A DNA stretch of 64,000 nucleotides, from assembly GCF_002251365.1 (NCBI RefSeq), contig NZ_NPJH01000002.1:59282-123281 (forward strand), in the 5' to 3' direction. The position numbers were made by a program, and so were the translations under genes. The notes beneath the pieces were generated by a model. It worked only from the letters and a program-made list of their open reading frames with translations, did no database searches and had not been told where the DNA came from. Shown piece after piece: positions 34,050-43,524 of the stretch. The stretch's first letter is position 1. The number at the start of each line of letters is the position of its first letter. The stretch comes from Prevotella sp. P3-122 (GTDB lineage: Bacteria; Bacteroidota; Bacteroidia; Bacteroidales; Bacteroidaceae).

Positions 34050-34375
34050 CACTTTTCCTTACCGGTCTGGCAAAAAAGAAATGTAAGGTAAGCGAGCTAC
34101 GTGCTACATTCCCCAACTATACCATAGCAAAGAACCGCATAGACCTTACACCCGATACCGATATTGATGCCATACTACACAACATCAAAGACATATATGC
34201 CAACGACAGCAATGCTACAGTAAACGATATAGACGGAGTAAAAATCGACTTCCCCGACTCTTGGGTACACCTTCGCAAGAGCAATACCGAACCAATAATT
34301 CGTGTATATAGCGAAGCGGCTACCATAGAACAGGCCGATGCACTTGCAAAAAAGATAACCGATATCGTTAACTGA
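34034..34375 (+). pseudogene. Phosphohexomutase (GlmM/ManB-type) C-terminal fragment
   Basis: The frame from about 34037 to the TGA at 34373-34375 reads LVGIALFLTGLAKKKCKVSE and continues to FPDSWVHLRKSNTEPIIRVY and a normal C terminus, about 112 codons. It matches the last quarter of the intact protein at 59134-60525 closely. The catalytic Ser, metal and sugar-binding parts are gone. It is joined directly to the DUF4827 fragment at about 34030-34036, near a shared CGTGA motif. Confidence 0.9.
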
Positions 34376-34454
34376 AATTCTTTTCTGCATATCAATATCC
34401 TCATGCGTATTAATAATAAAATACACAATCAACAAAAAAACAAATTCTGATATT

Positions 34455-35873
34455 ATGAGGATAAACAAGCATCTATTGGCTATAGCCTTACTTGCAGCAT
34501 CAATTCCTGCATTGGCACAGACTATCCCCTCGTACCCTGACGACAGGGAAAGTCTTAAGGAAATGCACGATTTCAGTGTATGGGTAAACAATAAGAAAGC
34601 ACCGACTTACCAATGTCAGGTTAACCCCAACAGAAGGGTACAGGACGCTTCATGGTGCCAGTTCGGCATTGATGATAAAGCAACCGTACGGGTAGTTTAT
34701 CACAAAGAAAAAATTGAACATGCCATAGTACGCCCGCTGTCAAAGGACATCAGGCATACTATGATTAACGATTCTACACTACAGTTCGACATACCAAAGG
34801 TCTGCAACAATCGTGGCTACAGCCTTTCTGTAGAAATAAATGGCGACCGGCAACATAATCTTCACGTCTTTGTTGATGGTCCAGAACTGTATGTTCCCGC
34901 AAAACCAAGTCCCGACTCTAAGGACTCCATACTATGGGAAACAATAAACAATCATGACGTATTTGTACAAAATCCGAAACTCATATATTTCGGACCTGGC
35001 ATACACAAGCCAAAGGACCTGCCAAGTGGTGAGATAAAGATTCCAAGCAATTCTACAGTATATATTGCACCCGGTGCTATAGTCAGAGCACGTCTTATTG
35101 TTGACCATGCAGAAAATGTTCGCATCATTGGTCGCGGTGTGTTGCTCAACCCACTTCGCGGCGTAGAGATAACCTACTCTAAAAATGTTATTGTAGACGG
35201 TCTTACCGTAATCAACCCACTCCACTATACAGTCTTCGGAGGACAGTCTGATGGCATAGTGATACGCAATGTACGTAGCTTCTCACGTCATCCATGGAGC
35301 GACGGCATAGACATGATGTGCTGCCGCAATGTCACCGTGGAGGATGTCTTCCTTCGCAACAACGACGATGCCTTTGCACTCTATAACCATCGTTGGTGGT
35401 ATTGGGGAGGTAGCGAGAACTACCAGATAAGGCGTGCCACCATATTCAGCGACCTTGCCCGTCCGTTCAATCTTGGTGGACATGGCGACGACAGGGCTGA
35501 TGTAGGAGAAGTGCTGAAAAATGTCAGGGTCGAAGACTGCGATGTGCTTTCAGCAGACGGCAACGGCATATTCCAGATAAACACAGGTGACCAGAATATC
35601 GTTGAAGACATACATTTCGACAATATACGCATCGAAGATGTCATTACTGCACGGTTGTTCAATTTGCAGCCTGTATTCTCAAGTAAGTACAACAGGTGTC
35701 CTGGAGGCTGCATCAGGAACATATCGTTCAGTAACATCACATTCACAGGAGACGAGTCGAAGCTGAAGGAGAGTATCTTCCACAATTACGACGCCGAACG
35801 TACCGTGAGCAACGTAAAATTCAGAAACATTGTCGTTAACGGGAAAAAAGTAAAGTTCAAGGATATCGACTGA
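34455..35873 (+). CDS. Secreted right-handed beta-helix glycosidase (GH28/GH49-like)
   Basis: A 472-residue exported protein. The signal peptide is residues 1-22 (LLAIALLAASIPALAQ). An N-terminal beta-sandwich covers about 30-170. A parallel beta-helix (about 180-470) follows, with GH28-like acidic pairs: WSDGIDMM, RNNDDAFALY and the GHGDDRADVG loop, spaced as in polygalacturonase or dextranase/isopullulanase enzymes. A polysaccharide hydrolase of clan GH-N is likely; the substrate cannot be told. No SusC/SusD pair is adjacent. A perfect terminator hairpin lies at 35884-35922. Confidence 0.82.
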   Translation: MRINKHLLAIALLAASIPALAQTIPSYPDDRESLKEMHDFSVWVNNKKAPTYQCQVNPNRRVQDASWCQFGIDDKATVRVVYHKEKIEHAIVRPLSKDIRHTMINDSTLQFDIPKVCNNRGYSLSVEINGDRQHNLHVFVDGPELYVPAKPSPDSKDSILWETINNHDVFVQNPKLIYFGPGIHKPKDLPSGEIKIPSNSTVYIAPGAIVRARLIVDHAENVRIIGRGVLLNPLRGVEITYSKNVIVDGLTVINPLHYTVFGGQSDGIVIRNVRSFSRHPWSDGIDMMCCRNVTVEDVFLRNNDDAFALYNHRWWYWGGSENYQIRRATIFSDLARPFNLGGHGDDRADVGEVLKNVRVEDCDVLSADGNGIFQINTGDQNIVEDIHFDNIRIEDVITARLFNLQPVFSSKYNRCPGGCIRNISFSNITFTGDESKLKESIFHNYDAERTVSNVKFRNIVVNGKKVKFKDID

Positions 35874-35883
35874 CTTTCCACAG

Positions 35884-35922
35884 TATCTTAAGGTGGGTTC
35901 TATAAATTCCCACCTTAAGATA
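35884..35922. terminator. Bidirectional terminator hairpin
   Basis: Perfect 14-bp stem (35884-35897 with 35909-35922), 11-base loop, between the beta-helix gene and the minus-strand SDR fragment. Confidence 0.7.
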
Positions 35923-35953
35923 GTTTAGTTGACGACCTACGAACAAGCGATAT

Positions 35954-36390
35954 CTACCTATAGCTATATCCGCCACTTACCTCTATTACAGCACCATTGA
36001 CAAACGGGTTGTTTATACAGAAGTTTACGGCATCAGCCACTTCTTCTACTGTTGCGAACCGATGGATGGCTGTCTTGCCACATATACTGTCGCGGATGGC
36101 TTGCGGTTTGCCTGCCTGCCACGGTGTTTCGACAAAGCCGGGTGCAACGGTATTTACCGTTGTACCTGTTCCTTCAAAGAACTTTACGAGATTTTGCGAT
36201 AGAGCGTGCACAGCACTCTTTGTTACTCCATAAGCCAATGATGTGCCATGAGGATGGATAGCCATTTCCGAACCGATGAACACTATACGCGACCCTGAAG
36301 GAATAATATTATAAAGGTCACGGACAAGGTAAGTCGGCGCATTGACATTGACCTGCATCACCCTCTCCCACTCTTCATCAGTGAAAATAA
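35954..36390 (-). pseudogene. 5'-truncated short-chain dehydrogenase gene
   Basis: The frame encodes the C-terminal two thirds of an SDR: EEWERVMQVNVNAPTYLVRD, the catalytic YGVTKSAVHALS (Y and K), PGFVETPWQAG and the ending VSGGYSYR. The N-terminal Rossmann half with TGxxxGxG and NNAG is absent. Reading upstream, the sequence passes directly into the terminator of the tRNA gene at 36402-36432. The start codon in the frame (36427) lies inside that terminator, so it is not a real start. It is a remnant. Confidence 0.85.
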
Positions 36391-36401
36391 TGTGTAGCAA
36401 G

Positions 36402-36432
36402 AAAAAAAAAGTCGTAGCACATGGCATACGAC
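36402..36432 (-). terminator. Terminator of the initiator tRNA gene
   Basis: GTCGTA/TACGAC hairpin (36411-36416 with 36427-36432), followed on the minus strand by a T9 tract (36402-36410), just 8 bases after the tRNA 3' end. Confidence 0.8.
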
Positions 36433-36439
36433 TTAATAG

Positions 36440-36512
36440 TTGCGGAGGCAGGACTCGAACATGCGACCTCCAGGTTATGAGCCTGGCGAGCTACCAACTG
36501 CTCCACTCCGCG
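36440..36512 (-). tRNA. tRNA-fMet (CAT), initiator
   Basis: A 73-nt cloverleaf on the minus strand with anticodon CAT in CTCATAA. Acceptor pairs CGCGGAG/CTCCGCA leave a C1-A72 mismatch, the hallmark of bacterial initiator tRNA, and the sequence AGCTCGCCAGGCTCATAAC closely follows that of known tRNA-fMet. CCA is not encoded. Confidence 0.93.
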
Positions 36513-36633
36513 ATGTTAAATGCATCATTTCTGAATTGCGAGTGCAAAGGTACATCATTATTTTGACATGAGCAAATATATCATTGATTTTTTTGTGAAA
36601 ATGGTATAATTAGTCTGATTTTCCATGATTTTA

Positions 36634-36665
36634 TTTGCACATATCAAAGAAATAGTCTACTTTTG
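36634..36665 (+). promoter_or_regulatory. Promoter of the TetR-family gene
   Basis: TTTG at 36634-36637, 20 bases, then TACTTTTG at 36658-36665; expected transcription start near 36672, 40 bases before the ATG. Confidence 0.7.
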
Positions 36666-36711
36666 CACATATTTGTATGATGTGCAATAAAAAAGAAGAT
36701 AGGAGGCCGAC

Positions 36712-37308
36712 ATGTCAATCTCAAAAACTCGCCAGACGCTTGTGGACGTAGCCCGTCAGCTGTTTGCCAAAAATGGTGTGGCAAACACGACCATGAACGA
36801 TATAGCTCAAGCATCGGGCAAAGGACGCAGGACGCTATATACATATTTCAACCGAAAAGAAGATGTCTACAACGCAGTAATCGAGTCAGAGCTTGAGCGC
36901 CTGAGCGACAAGCTTGATGAGGTTGCGGCTAAGAAGATACGTCCTCAGGACAAGATTATCGAACTGATATACACTCATCTGAGCATGATACGTGAGACCG
37001 TTGTCCGCAACGGCAATCTCCGTGCCGAGTTCTTCCGTAATATATGGACGGTAGAGAAAGTGCGTAAGAATTTCGACGAGGACGAAATAGAGCTTTTCCG
37101 CAAGGTGTATGCCGAGGGAGTAGCCGATGGAGAATTCGACCTTGACAATGTGGACCTCGTTGCCGACATCACCCATTACTGTATCAAGGGGCTTGAGGTT
37201 CCATTCATCTACGGTCGTCTCGGCCACGGGCTCACCGAGGAGTCAAGCAAGCCGCTTGTTGCCAAGGTTGTATATGGTGCGCTGGGCAAGCGGGGTGTGA
37301 TAAAATAG
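36712..37308 (+). CDS. TetR/AcrR-family transcriptional regulator
   Basis: A 198-residue regulator. The N-terminal TetR helix-turn-helix reads ARQLFAKNGVANTTMNDIAQ, followed by GRRTLYTYFNRKEDVYNAVI (residues about 14-60). The C-terminal part is an all-helical ligand and dimerisation domain. The start ATG at 36712 fits the family. fabG follows after 65 bases on the same strand, so a role in fatty-acid gene control is plausible, but the ligand is unknown. Confidence 0.9.
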   Translation: MSISKTRQTLVDVARQLFAKNGVANTTMNDIAQASGKGRRTLYTYFNRKEDVYNAVIESELERLSDKLDEVAAKKIRPQDKIIELIYTHLSMIRETVVRNGNLRAEFFRNIWTVEKVRKNFDEDEIELFRKVYAEGVADGEFDLDNVDLVADITHYCIKGLEVPFIYGRLGHGLTEESSKPLVAKVVYGALGKRGVIK

Positions 37309-37373
37309 CTTTGACGGACAATACACATATTTATATATATAACAATTCACTAACATTTAAATAACAATTTCAA

Positions 37374-38132
37374 ATGGGATTATTAACAGGTAAGACAGCA
37401 CTGATTACTGGTGCTGCAAGAGGAATTGGCAAGGCCATCGCATTGAAGTATGCCTCAGAAGGCGCAAACATCGCCTTCACCGACCTTGTTCTCAACGATG
37501 ACATGAAGGCAGGTCTTGAGGCTACACGCCAGGAGATTGAGGCTTTGGGCGTAAAGTGTCTGGCTTATGCCGGCAACGCTGCAGATTTTGCCGAGACAGA
37601 GGCTGTAGTAAAGCAGATACATGCTGACTTCGGCTCCATCGACATTCTCGTAAACAATGCCGGTATCACCAAGGATGGCCTTATGCTCCGTATGAGCGAG
37701 GCTCAGTGGGATGCCGTTCTGAACGTGAACCTGAAGAGCGCATTCAACTTCATCCACGCGTGTGCTCCGATAATGCTCCGTCAGCGTGGTGGTTCCATCA
37801 TCAACATGTCGAGCGTTGTAGGTGTTCACGGCAATGCCGGACAGTGCAACTACTCAGCTTCCAAGGCTGGTATGATAGGTCTTGCAAAGTCTATTGCCCA
37901 GGAGCTTGGTCCAAAGGGTGTTCGCGCCAATGCCGTTGCTCCAGGTTTCATCGAGACTGCCATGACAGCCCAGCTGCCTGAGGATATCCGCAAGGACTGG
38001 ATGAAGAAGATACCTCTCCGTCGCGGAGGTCAGGTTGAGGACATTGCTAACGTATGCCTCTTCCTTGCATCAGACATGTCCAGCTACGTTACCGGACAGG
38101 TTATCCAGATCGATGGCGGTATGAACATGTAG
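37374..38132 (+). CDS. fabG: 3-oxoacyl-[acyl-carrier-protein] reductase
   Basis: A 252-residue SDR that reduces 3-oxoacyl-ACP with NADPH in fatty-acid elongation. Visible: TGAARGIGKA (residues 12-21), NNAG (94-97), the catalytic S147, Y160 and K164 (NYSASKAG), and the C-terminal VTGQVIQIDGGMNM. It is full length and has the FabG-type C terminus. It follows the TetR gene, and a long hairpin lies between it and the rluA-type gene. Confidence 0.93.
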   Translation: MGLLTGKTALITGAARGIGKAIALKYASEGANIAFTDLVLNDDMKAGLEATRQEIEALGVKCLAYAGNAADFAETEAVVKQIHADFGSIDILVNNAGITKDGLMLRMSEAQWDAVLNVNLKSAFNFIHACAPIMLRQRGGSIINMSSVVGVHGNAGQCNYSASKAGMIGLAKSIAQELGPKGVRANAVAPGFIETAMTAQLPEDIRKDWMKKIPLRRGGQVEDIANVCLFLASDMSSYVTGQVIQIDGGMNM

Positions 38133-38138
38133 TTTTAA

Positions 38139-38204
38139 AGTTGAGGAAGCCTCACCCCCTGCCCCATCTCCAAGAGAGAGCAAGGGGATGAGGCTTAGTC
38201 AACT
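38139..38204. other. Long intergenic hairpin between fabG and rluA-type genes
   Basis: An outer AGTTGA/TCAACT stem (38139-38144 with 38199-38204), then AAGCCTCA/TGAGGCTT (38147-38154 with 38189-38196), then CCCC/GGGG with a bulged A, around a 25-base loop. It is REP-like. On the minus strand a T6 tract precedes it; on the plus strand there is none, so it is not a clear terminator. Confidence 0.6.
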
Positions 38205-38218
38205 AAAAAAGAGGATTT

Positions 38219-38914
38219 ATGACAGTAGTCTACGAGGATAACCACATAATCATAGTCTTCAAGGAAAGCGGTGAAATTGTCCAGGGAGACAAGACGGGCG
38301 ACAAGCCGTTGTCTGAGACGGTTAAGGAATATATTAAGGAAAAGTACAACAAGCCAGGGAACGTGTTCCTCGGTGTGGTACACCGTCTGGACCGTCCCGT
38401 ATCAGGGCTTGTGGTATTTGCAAAGACGTCAAAAGCCCTTACCCGTCTGAACGAGATGTTCCGCAATGGCGATGTTCACAAAACCTATTGGGCAATAACC
38501 CAGCAGGCACCTGAGCAGACTGAGGGGCGGCTTGCCAACTGGCTCGTTCGCAACGAGAAGCAGAACAAGACCTACGTCTACAACCGTGAGGTTCCCAACT
38601 CCAAGAAGGCCCTTCTCGACTACCGACTTTTAAGTTCCACAGCCAACTACAGTCTTCTGGAGGTGCGGCTGCTCACCGGACGCCATCATCAGATAAGAAG
38701 CCAGCTGGCTCACATGGGGTGCCCGATAAAAGGTGACCTGAAATACGGAGCGAAACGCTCTAATCCAGATGGCGGGATAAGCCTTCTTGCACATCACGTG
38801 GCTTTCACACACCCCGTATCAAAAGAACCCATCTCCGTCTACTCGCCTCTTCCCACAGACAACCTGTGGACGGCACTTGCCGACGGAGTATCGCAAAAAC
38901 AGCATAGCTCATGA
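38219..38914 (+). CDS. RluA-family RNA pseudouridine synthase
   Basis: A 231-residue enzyme that isomerises uridines in RNA. The catalytic motif VVHRLDRPVSGLV holds Asp58; LLTGRHHQIRSQLAHMGCPI near residue 150-170 is the second family signature. There is no S4 domain, so it belongs to the short RluA type. Target RNA cannot be assigned. Its stop overlaps the tamB start by 4 bases, so it heads a tamB-tamL transcript. Confidence 0.93.
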   Translation: MTVVYEDNHIIIVFKESGEIVQGDKTGDKPLSETVKEYIKEKYNKPGNVFLGVVHRLDRPVSGLVVFAKTSKALTRLNEMFRNGDVHKTYWAITQQAPEQTEGRLANWLVRNEKQNKTYVYNREVPNSKKALLDYRLLSSTANYSLLEVRLLTGRHHQIRSQLAHMGCPIKGDLKYGAKRSNPDGGISLLAHHVAFTHPVSKEPISVYSPLPTDNLWTALADGVSQKQHSS

Positions 38915-41900
38915 AGAAAATTTTCAGACGCATAGGTATAGTCATACTGATACCGGTGCTGCTGCTTGTCATATTGTTCTCATTGTTTTACTTCCCTCCG
39001 TTCCAGAATTGGGCTGTAAGACAAGTAGCTGTATATGCGTCTGAAAAAACAGGCATGGAGATTTCCGTTGAGCGCGTGCGCCTTGCCTTTCCACTCGACC
39101 TTAGCGTTGTCGGTGTGAAAGTAATAAAGCCCGACAGCACCAACAACCGCCGCGATACTATTGCAAGCATCGGCAATACCATTGTCGATATACAATTGCT
39201 TCCACTACTCAGCCAGAACATTGTTATTGACGAGCTGTCGTTTGAGGAAATGCATGTCAACACCGATGGTTTCATACCACAGGCAATAATAAAAGGCAAT
39301 ATTGGCAACCTTGCCCTACAGTCGCACGGCATAAACCTCGCAGCCGAGACTGTGGCACTTGACAACATCTCGATAAAAGATGCCATAGTAGACATTGCAA
39401 TGACCGACAGCGTAGTTGAGGACACCTCGACGAGCGAGAATTTCTGGAAGATTGATGTCGGACAGCTTGCCGTCAGCCATTCTGATATTACGTTCCGCAC
39501 ATTTGGCGACAGCATGGTCGTAAGCTCAGGCATAGAACGTCTCTTGGTCAAGGAAGGGCACTTCGACCTTCATAAGTCGCTTTACCAGATAGGCAAAGCT
39601 GAATGGAACGGCGGAACGCTGTGCTACGACAACACATATTCACCAAAGACAGTGGGCTTTGACCCCAGTCATCTGACACTTACCAACATAGCGATATCCA
39701 TTAGCGATATTTACTACTGCGATCCGAAGCTCTCGGCCAGCATCCACGGTTGCTCATTCAACGAGAAAAGTGGCCTGACACTTAAAGAGATTGCAGGAAA
39801 CATAAGTCTTGACTCCACAAGAATGAAGTTGCCAGACCTCAGCGTCAAGACCGAGCATTCCTCACTCACGGCAAAGCTGGCCATGGACCTCAACACCTTC
39901 GACAGCATAGCCCCAGGCAAGCTGCACGCCACCATGCAAGGTTCGTTCGGCAAGTCCGACCTCATGCTGTTCCTGGCAGACATGCCTTCCGACTTCATCC
40001 GCCGGTGGCCCGAGCAGCCTCTTGCCATAGACGCCATTCTAAGCGGCAACATGGAGAGGATGAACATTGACGAGATTATTGTAAAACTTCCTACTGCCTT
40101 CAATGCCAAGGCCAGAGGCTTTGCCGCCAACATAAGCGACATGAGCAAGCTTGCAGCACAAGCAGACATCGAGGCGTCAACACAGAACATGGGGTTCGTC
40201 ACAGCTTTGCTCGATAAGAACGTAGCGGCAAAGATACGAATACCATCGGGCATAGGACTAAAAGCCCGTGTAAACGCTGACGGAAGTAAGTATTCCACTA
40301 ATTTCAAACTGAGTGAGGGTGGTGGCAACATCAGCGGAAAGGCATCCATTGACCTCAGCTCAGACAGGTACATGGCAAAGATTTCTGCCAACAGGCTCCC
40401 ACTCCAGCACTTTGTAACTGGTATGGGACTGTCCTCACTCACCGCCAAAGCCGACATCAGTGGCCGCGGCTTCGACTTCCTGTCACCAAAGACAAGCTTG
40501 GATGCAGATATCGACCTCACCCACTTCTCCATCGCTGGCTACAGTCTCGACGGCATCAGGGGCAACGCACAGATGAGCAACGGACTGGCACACGCAACCA
40601 TCAACAGCGACAACAAGATGCTGAACGGCAATATCGGCATCGACGCCATGACAAACGGCAACAAGCTCAGCGCTACTCTGGCCTGCCAGTTCTCCGAGCT
40701 TGACCTATACAAGCTTGGTGTTGTGGAAAGCCCGCTCAACGTATCAATGTGCACACACCTTGACATGAGCACCAATCTCAACGACACCCACGCCATACAA
40801 GGCTCCATTGGCGACATCGTACTTCAGGACAACGACGGCATCTATCGTCCAGAAGACATCGACATGGATGTCATACTGCGTCCCGATACCACACACGCCA
40901 TAGTCAGCTGTGGTGATTTCTACCTCAACATGGATGCCAGCGGCAGCTATGAAGACCTGCTTTCCGCCATTGGCAACGTCAGCGACGAGGTAATCAGGCA
41001 GATGGACGAGAGATACATTGATCAGCCAATGTTGCGCAAGCGTCTGCCCTTGGCCAGTATCAAGCTGAACTCCGGCTCAGAGAATGTTGTTGCCCGAATG
41101 CTTAAGCGGTACAGTATTGGCTGCGGCTCATTGGCTATGGACATGACGTCATCGCCAACCAGCGGACTCAACGGCTACATGAGAGCCAATGCCATGACGG
41201 TAAGCGACATTCTTGTTGACACGGCAAGCTTAGTCATATTCTCCGACAGCTCCAACGTTAGCTACCGCATGCAGGTACACAACAACAAGGACAACCCCGA
41301 CTACATCTTCAATGCCATTGTCGAAGGTACACTGACCGAGAAGGGAACAACCATAAAGACAAGGTTATACGACTGGAAAGACCGTTTGGGACTGGCTACC
41401 GACATGTCGGCAGCCATGGAGGATAACGGAGTAAAGGTGACATTCATTGGTGATGGCCCCGTACTGGGCTACAAGAAGTTCGCCGTCAACAAGGACAACT
41501 ACCTGTTCCTGAGCGAGGACAAGCGCGTATCAGCAAACCTGAAGCTCAGGGCTTCCGACGGCACGGGACTACAGGTGTACACCAACGACGAGAATGCCGA
41601 TGCCCTGCAGGACATAACGCTCAGCGTCAACAAACTTGACCTTGACGACATATTCGCAATACTTCCCTTCACACCAAACATGACGGGCATTCTCGATGGC
41701 GACTTCCACGCCATCCAGACTCCCGACGAGCTGACAGTCTCATCATCCCTGACCGTATCGAACATGATTTACGAGGGATGCAAAATGGGCGATGTGGGAA
41801 CAGAATTCACATACATGCCTCTGAGCAACGGCAGTCATTCCGTTGACGGCATAATGATACACAACGGACAAGAGATAGGAACACTTAGCGGAACATACGC

Positions 41901-43524
41901 CTCCGAAGGCGACGGCTTCCTCGATGCCACACTATCGCTTGCACACACTCCACTTTCGCTAGTCAACGGCTTCATCCCCGATCAGCTCTTCGGATTAAAT
42001 GGTTATTGCGAGGGAGATCTGAGCGTTAAAGGCCCTTTGTCACAGCCGCAGGTAAATGGCGAGCTGTATCTCGACTCTGCCTACATCTTCAGCCTGCCTT
42101 ACGGCGTGGAGATGCGCTTCGACAACGACCCGGTAACCATAAGCGGCAGCAGACTCCTGCTGGAGAACTTCGAGATGTACTCGCACAACGACAAACCGCT
42201 TACCACGTCGGGATATATTGACTTCTCCAACCTCGACAACATGTATGCAGACATACGCATGAGAGCAGACAACTTCCTAATCATTGACGCAAAGGAGAAC
42301 AGCCGCTCTGAGGCATTCGGAAAGGCATACGTCAACTTCTACGGGCGCATGCAGGGACCGGTAGAGAACCTCAGACTGCGTGGAAAGCTCGACGTTCTCG
42401 GTTCTACCGACATGACATACATCCTTCGCGACAGCCCTATCACCACGGACAACCAGCTCGACGACCTTGTGAAATTCACCAACTTTGCCGACTCTGTGGA
42501 GATGTCTGTAACACGTCCACCGCTTTCCGGATTCAACATGGACCTCACAATGAGTGTCAATGAGAGCGCTCATATTCTCTGCGCCCTCAACGCCAATAAG
42601 TCAAACTACATCGACCTCATTGGTGGCGGTGACCTGCGTATGCAGTATGATGCCATTGACGGACTGTCACTACGTGGCCGCTACACGCTGAACAACGGAG
42701 AGATGAAATACTCACTGCCTGTGATACCGCTCAAGACATTTGTAATACAGGATGGCAGCTACGTTGAGTTCACTGGCGACCCCATGAACCCAAGGCTAAA
42801 CATCACGGCACTTGAGACCACAAAGGCGGCCGTTTCCGATGACGGAGGCGGCACGCGCTCAGTAGAGTTCAACTGTGGTGTGATAATAACAAAGACGCTT
42901 AACGACATGGGACTGGAGTTTGTAATCTACGCTCCACAGGACATGACTATCAGCAACCAGCTCAACACAATGAGCATAGAGGAGCGGGGCAAGCTGGCCG
43001 TGACCATGCTGACAACAGGAATGTATCTTGCCGACGGCAACACCAACAGTTTCTCCATGAACTCCGCACTCAGCGCATTCCTCCAGAACCAGATTAACGG
43101 CATAGCAGGCAATGCCCTGCGCACGCTCGACTTGAGCTTCGGACTCGACAACACCACCGATGCCAGCGGCAACACACGCACTGACTACTCGTTCAAGTTC
43201 TCGAAACGTTTCTGGAACAACAGACTGCGCATCATCGTTGGAGGCAAGCTGTCTACAGGCTCCGACATGTCCAACCAGAACGAGTCGTTCTTCAACAACG
43301 TGCAGTTCGAATACAGGCTAAACGAAAACTCCACCCAATATCTTAACCTCTTCTACAACCGCGACAGCTACGACTGGCTCGAAGGCAACATCGGCGAATA
43401 TGGAGGAGGTTTCATCTGGAGACGCAAGCTGCGTACCTTCGGCGACATATTCCGCCTAAAGGAGACATCAAGCATACCGCCACTGACACAGCCCGCCGAC
43501 ACCACTAAAGCTAAAACAGAATGA
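38911..43524 (+). CDS. tamB: TamB-like translocation/assembly protein
   Basis: A 1537-residue protein anchored by one N-terminal helix (IGIVILIPVLLLVILFSLFY, residues about 7-27), followed by a very long beta-rich taco-fold region and the conserved C-terminal TamB domain (about 1150-1500), including FKFSKRFWNNRLRIIVGGKL near the end. It should bridge the periplasm between inner membrane and the outer-membrane partner, moving lipids or helping outer-membrane protein insertion. The gene overlaps both neighbours by 4 bases. Partner TamL follows at once. Confidence 0.92.
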   Translation: MKKIFRRIGIVILIPVLLLVILFSLFYFPPFQNWAVRQVAVYASEKTGMEISVERVRLAFPLDLSVVGVKVIKPDSTNNRRDTIASIGNTIVDIQLLPLLSQNIVIDELSFEEMHVNTDGFIPQAIIKGNIGNLALQSHGINLAAETVALDNISIKDAIVDIAMTDSVVEDTSTSENFWKIDVGQLAVSHSDITFRTFGDSMVVSSGIERLLVKEGHFDLHKSLYQIGKAEWNGGTLCYDNTYSPKTVGFDPSHLTLTNIAISISDIYYCDPKLSASIHGCSFNEKSGLTLKEIAGNISLDSTRMKLPDLSVKTEHSSLTAKLAMDLNTFDSIAPGKLHATMQGSFGKSDLMLFLADMPSDFIRRWPEQPLAIDAILSGNMERMNIDEIIVKLPTAFNAKARGFAANISDMSKLAAQADIEASTQNMGFVTALLDKNVAAKIRIPSGIGLKARVNADGSKYSTNFKLSEGGGNISGKASIDLSSDRYMAKISANRLPLQHFVTGMGLSSLTAKADISGRGFDFLSPKTSLDADIDLTHFSIAGYSLDGIRGNAQMSNGLAHATINSDNKMLNGNIGIDAMTNGNKLSATLACQFSELDLYKLGVVESPLNVSMCTHLDMSTNLNDTHAIQGSIGDIVLQDNDGIYRPEDIDMDVILRPDTTHAIVSCGDFYLNMDASGSYEDLLSAIGNVSDEVIRQMDERYIDQPMLRKRLPLASIKLNSGSENVVARMLKRYSIGCGSLAMDMTSSPTSGLNGYMRANAMTVSDILVDTASLVIFSDSSNVSYRMQVHNNKDNPDYIFNAIVEGTLTEKGTTIKTRLYDWKDRLGLATDMSAAMEDNGVKVTFIGDGPVLGYKKFAVNKDNYLFLSEDKRVSANLKLRASDGTGLQVYTNDENADALQDITLSVNKLDLDDIFAILPFTPNMTGILDGDFHAIQTPDELTVSSSLTVSNMIYEGCKMGDVGTEFTYMPLSNGSHSVDGIMIHNGQEIGTLSGTYASEGDGFLDATLSLAHTPLSLVNGFIPDQLFGLNGYCEGDLSVKGPLSQPQVNGELYLDSAYIFSLPYGVEMRFDNDPVTISGSRLLLENFEMYSHNDKPLTTSGYIDFSNLDNMYADIRMRADNFLIIDAKENSRSEAFGKAYVNFYGRMQGPVENLRLRGKLDVLGSTDMTYILRDSPITTDNQLDDLVKFTNFADSVEMSVTRPPLSGFNMDLTMSVNESAHILCALNANKSNYIDLIGGGDLRMQYDAIDGLSLRGRYTLNNGEMKYSLPVIPLKTFVIQDGSYVEFTGDPMNPRLNITALETTKAAVSDDGGGTRSVEFNCGVIITKTLNDMGLEFVIYAPQDMTISNQLNTMSIEERGKLAVTMLTTGMYLADGNTNSFSMNSALSAFLQNQINGIAGNALRTLDLSFGLDNTTDASGNTRTDYSFKFSKRFWNNRLRIIVGGKLSTGSDMSNQNESFFNNVQFEYRLNENSTQYLNLFYNRDSYDWLEGNIGEYGGGFIWRRKLRTFGDIFRLKETSSIPPLTQPADTTKAKTE

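Noticed and set aside
35954..36427. Intact short SDR protein with N terminus MPCATTFFFLL
   Set aside because: Those first residues come from the tRNA terminator and its T tract; the Rossmann half is absent.
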